Assembly (NCBI GenBank): GCA_024364805.1
Contig: CM044498.1
Span: 45,524,895-45,545,460, forward strand
Origin: Euprymna scolopes
Taxonomy: Eukaryota; Mollusca; Cephalopoda; Sepiida; Sepiolidae
Length of the DNA stretch: 20,566 bases
Direction: 5' to 3'
The notes beneath the pieces are model-generated. The model did no database searches. It saw nothing but the letters and a program-made list of their open reading frames with translations, and had not been told where the DNA came from. This document shows positions 19,625 through 20,566 of this stretch, piece by piece. The translations under genes were made by a program, and so were the position numbers. The stretch's first letter is position 1, and the number at the start of each line of letters is the position of its first letter.

Positions 19625-20566
19625 GACATAATCCTTAATTTGGATTATGTGTTTAAAGAAAATTTTAACATTAAATTTTTAGGCAAACGAAAAATGTATC
19701 GTTTTTTTTGTTTGTTTTTTTTCTTTTATTTTTGTCGCCGAGGCAAAATGAACATGGAAGAAAAAGACAGAGTATAGAAGAAAGAGGAAGTATAGGAGAA
19801 AGAGAGAATATAGAAGATAGAGGTGAGAAAGACGTTCAGCAGACAAGCTAGCGAGTTGGCAGGTAACCCGGTCAGTGACACGCTTTCTGACATCTACTAG
19901 TTACTAAGCGAACCAAGAAAAAAGAAGAGAGTAAGAAGAGTATTAAGAAGAGAGAGACAGAGAAGGAAAGAGGCATTTTGATTCAAAACTCTACCGCCGT
20001 GCCGCCGAACCGGACGGACGTGAAAGATTCCTCTCCCGTTAAAACGAAACGAAAGGAGATAATGCTGGGGAGAAACTCCATCTTAACAGCGAAAGAAAGG
20101 ACATAATGCCGACCGTAAAATGGCGAGGAAGACGGCGCACCAAAAGATATACAGCGAAGAATAGCGGAAACAGTGGATGAATAATACATAAGGAGTATCT
20201 CATTTTATGAACGGTCGTCCGAAATGAATAAAACGGGGTTAAACTCCACGTAGAAACGAAAGAAAAAAGTAAAGAATTGAAGTTCTTTCTCCACATACTC
20301 CTCCCTCGTGTATTGAATTAGCGGGTGCTGTATTTTGCCATATTTTTTGTTATTGTTTAAGGATACATTTTTGTCGGCTTTCCCTTTTTTTTCGATATTA
20401 GAGTAAGATACCCCTTCCCCATCTTTTAATTTTTTTTTTCATTTTATTTAATTTCATCCCCTCCCTACCGTAGTTTATTTTTTGTAATAAAATTTAACTT
20501 TGAAAGTTACTATTGTCTGTCGTGTCTTCGTTACTTTCATCCGTTGTTCGTTCGTCTATTGTACAT
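19622..20566 (+). mobile_element. Possible LTR of a retrotransposon, runs to window edge
   Basis: A fossil candidate only. It starts TGTGACATAATCC right after a TA array, with a 9-bp hairpin (19626-19634 with 19642-19650). It has a long purine-rich part (19745-19975), then AATAAA at 20486-20491 about 75 nt before the window edge. The last bases are TTGTACAT, so a TGT...ACA boundary could lie at 20565. These are common LTR traits. No tRNA primer site, gag or pol is within the window, so it could be a solo LTR, the 5' LTR of an element that continues outside, or unrelated DNA. Family and age cannot be told. Confidence 0.33.
20486..20491 (+). promoter_or_regulatory. Candidate polyadenylation signal AATAAA
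   Basis: AATAAA follows a T-rich stretch and is followed by a TG- and CG-containing region, as at the R/U5 part of many LTRs or at a gene 3' end. The motif is common in AT-rich DNA. Confidence 0.3.

Overview
The window looks like intergenic or intronic DNA from a lophotrochozoan animal, perhaps a mollusc such as a cephalopod. This is a judgement from style: strongly AT-rich DNA, long TA, TG/CA and GA microsatellites, many decayed non-LTR retrotransposons (LINEs) of a jockey/CR1-like type, and an invertebrate-type mariner. There are no operons, no CRISPR array and no tRNA or rRNA gene that I can support. Nearly all recognisable coding sequence belongs to transposable elements.

Layout. 1-2050 is T-rich then purine-rich DNA without a recognised gene, with a TA/GA microsatellite near 1518-1594. 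2052-3606 is a 5'-truncated plus-strand LINE (A, family 1) with a poly-A tail, carrying a reverse transcriptase broken by four in-frame stops. 3815-4590 is an antisense relic (A2) of a second LINE family. 4591-9320 is AT-rich with microsatellites; its one item of interest is a minus-strand open frame at 5383-5590 with polyadenylation signals below it, possibly a host terminal exon or a retrocopy.

9322-17477 is a nested pile of elements, all LINEs on the minus strand. Element D (9322-11255) has the RT half of a family 1 LINE. Element B (about 11270-14425) is a near complete family 2 ORF2 with endonuclease, linker, RT and C-terminal domain. Fragment C (15478-16178) is a LINE endonuclease. C stops in the linker about where D begins, so C and D may be two halves of one LINE split by B and other DNA. 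A 1,295-bp mariner (16181-17475) with matching inverted repeats and TA duplications sits at the upstream edge of C. 17478-18170 holds a possible LINE ORF1 relic.

18200-19530 is AT-rich and featureless apart from a short tandem duplication. A 92-nt TA array is followed by 19622-20566, which resembles a long terminal repeat but runs to the window edge and cannot be confirmed.

No gene here forms a working pathway. The biology is the history of insertions: LINE into LINE, mariner into LINE, and relics of two LINE families in both orientations. I found no convincing new system. The items most worth checking are the candidate exon at 5383-5590, the split-LINE model and the LTR-like right end.
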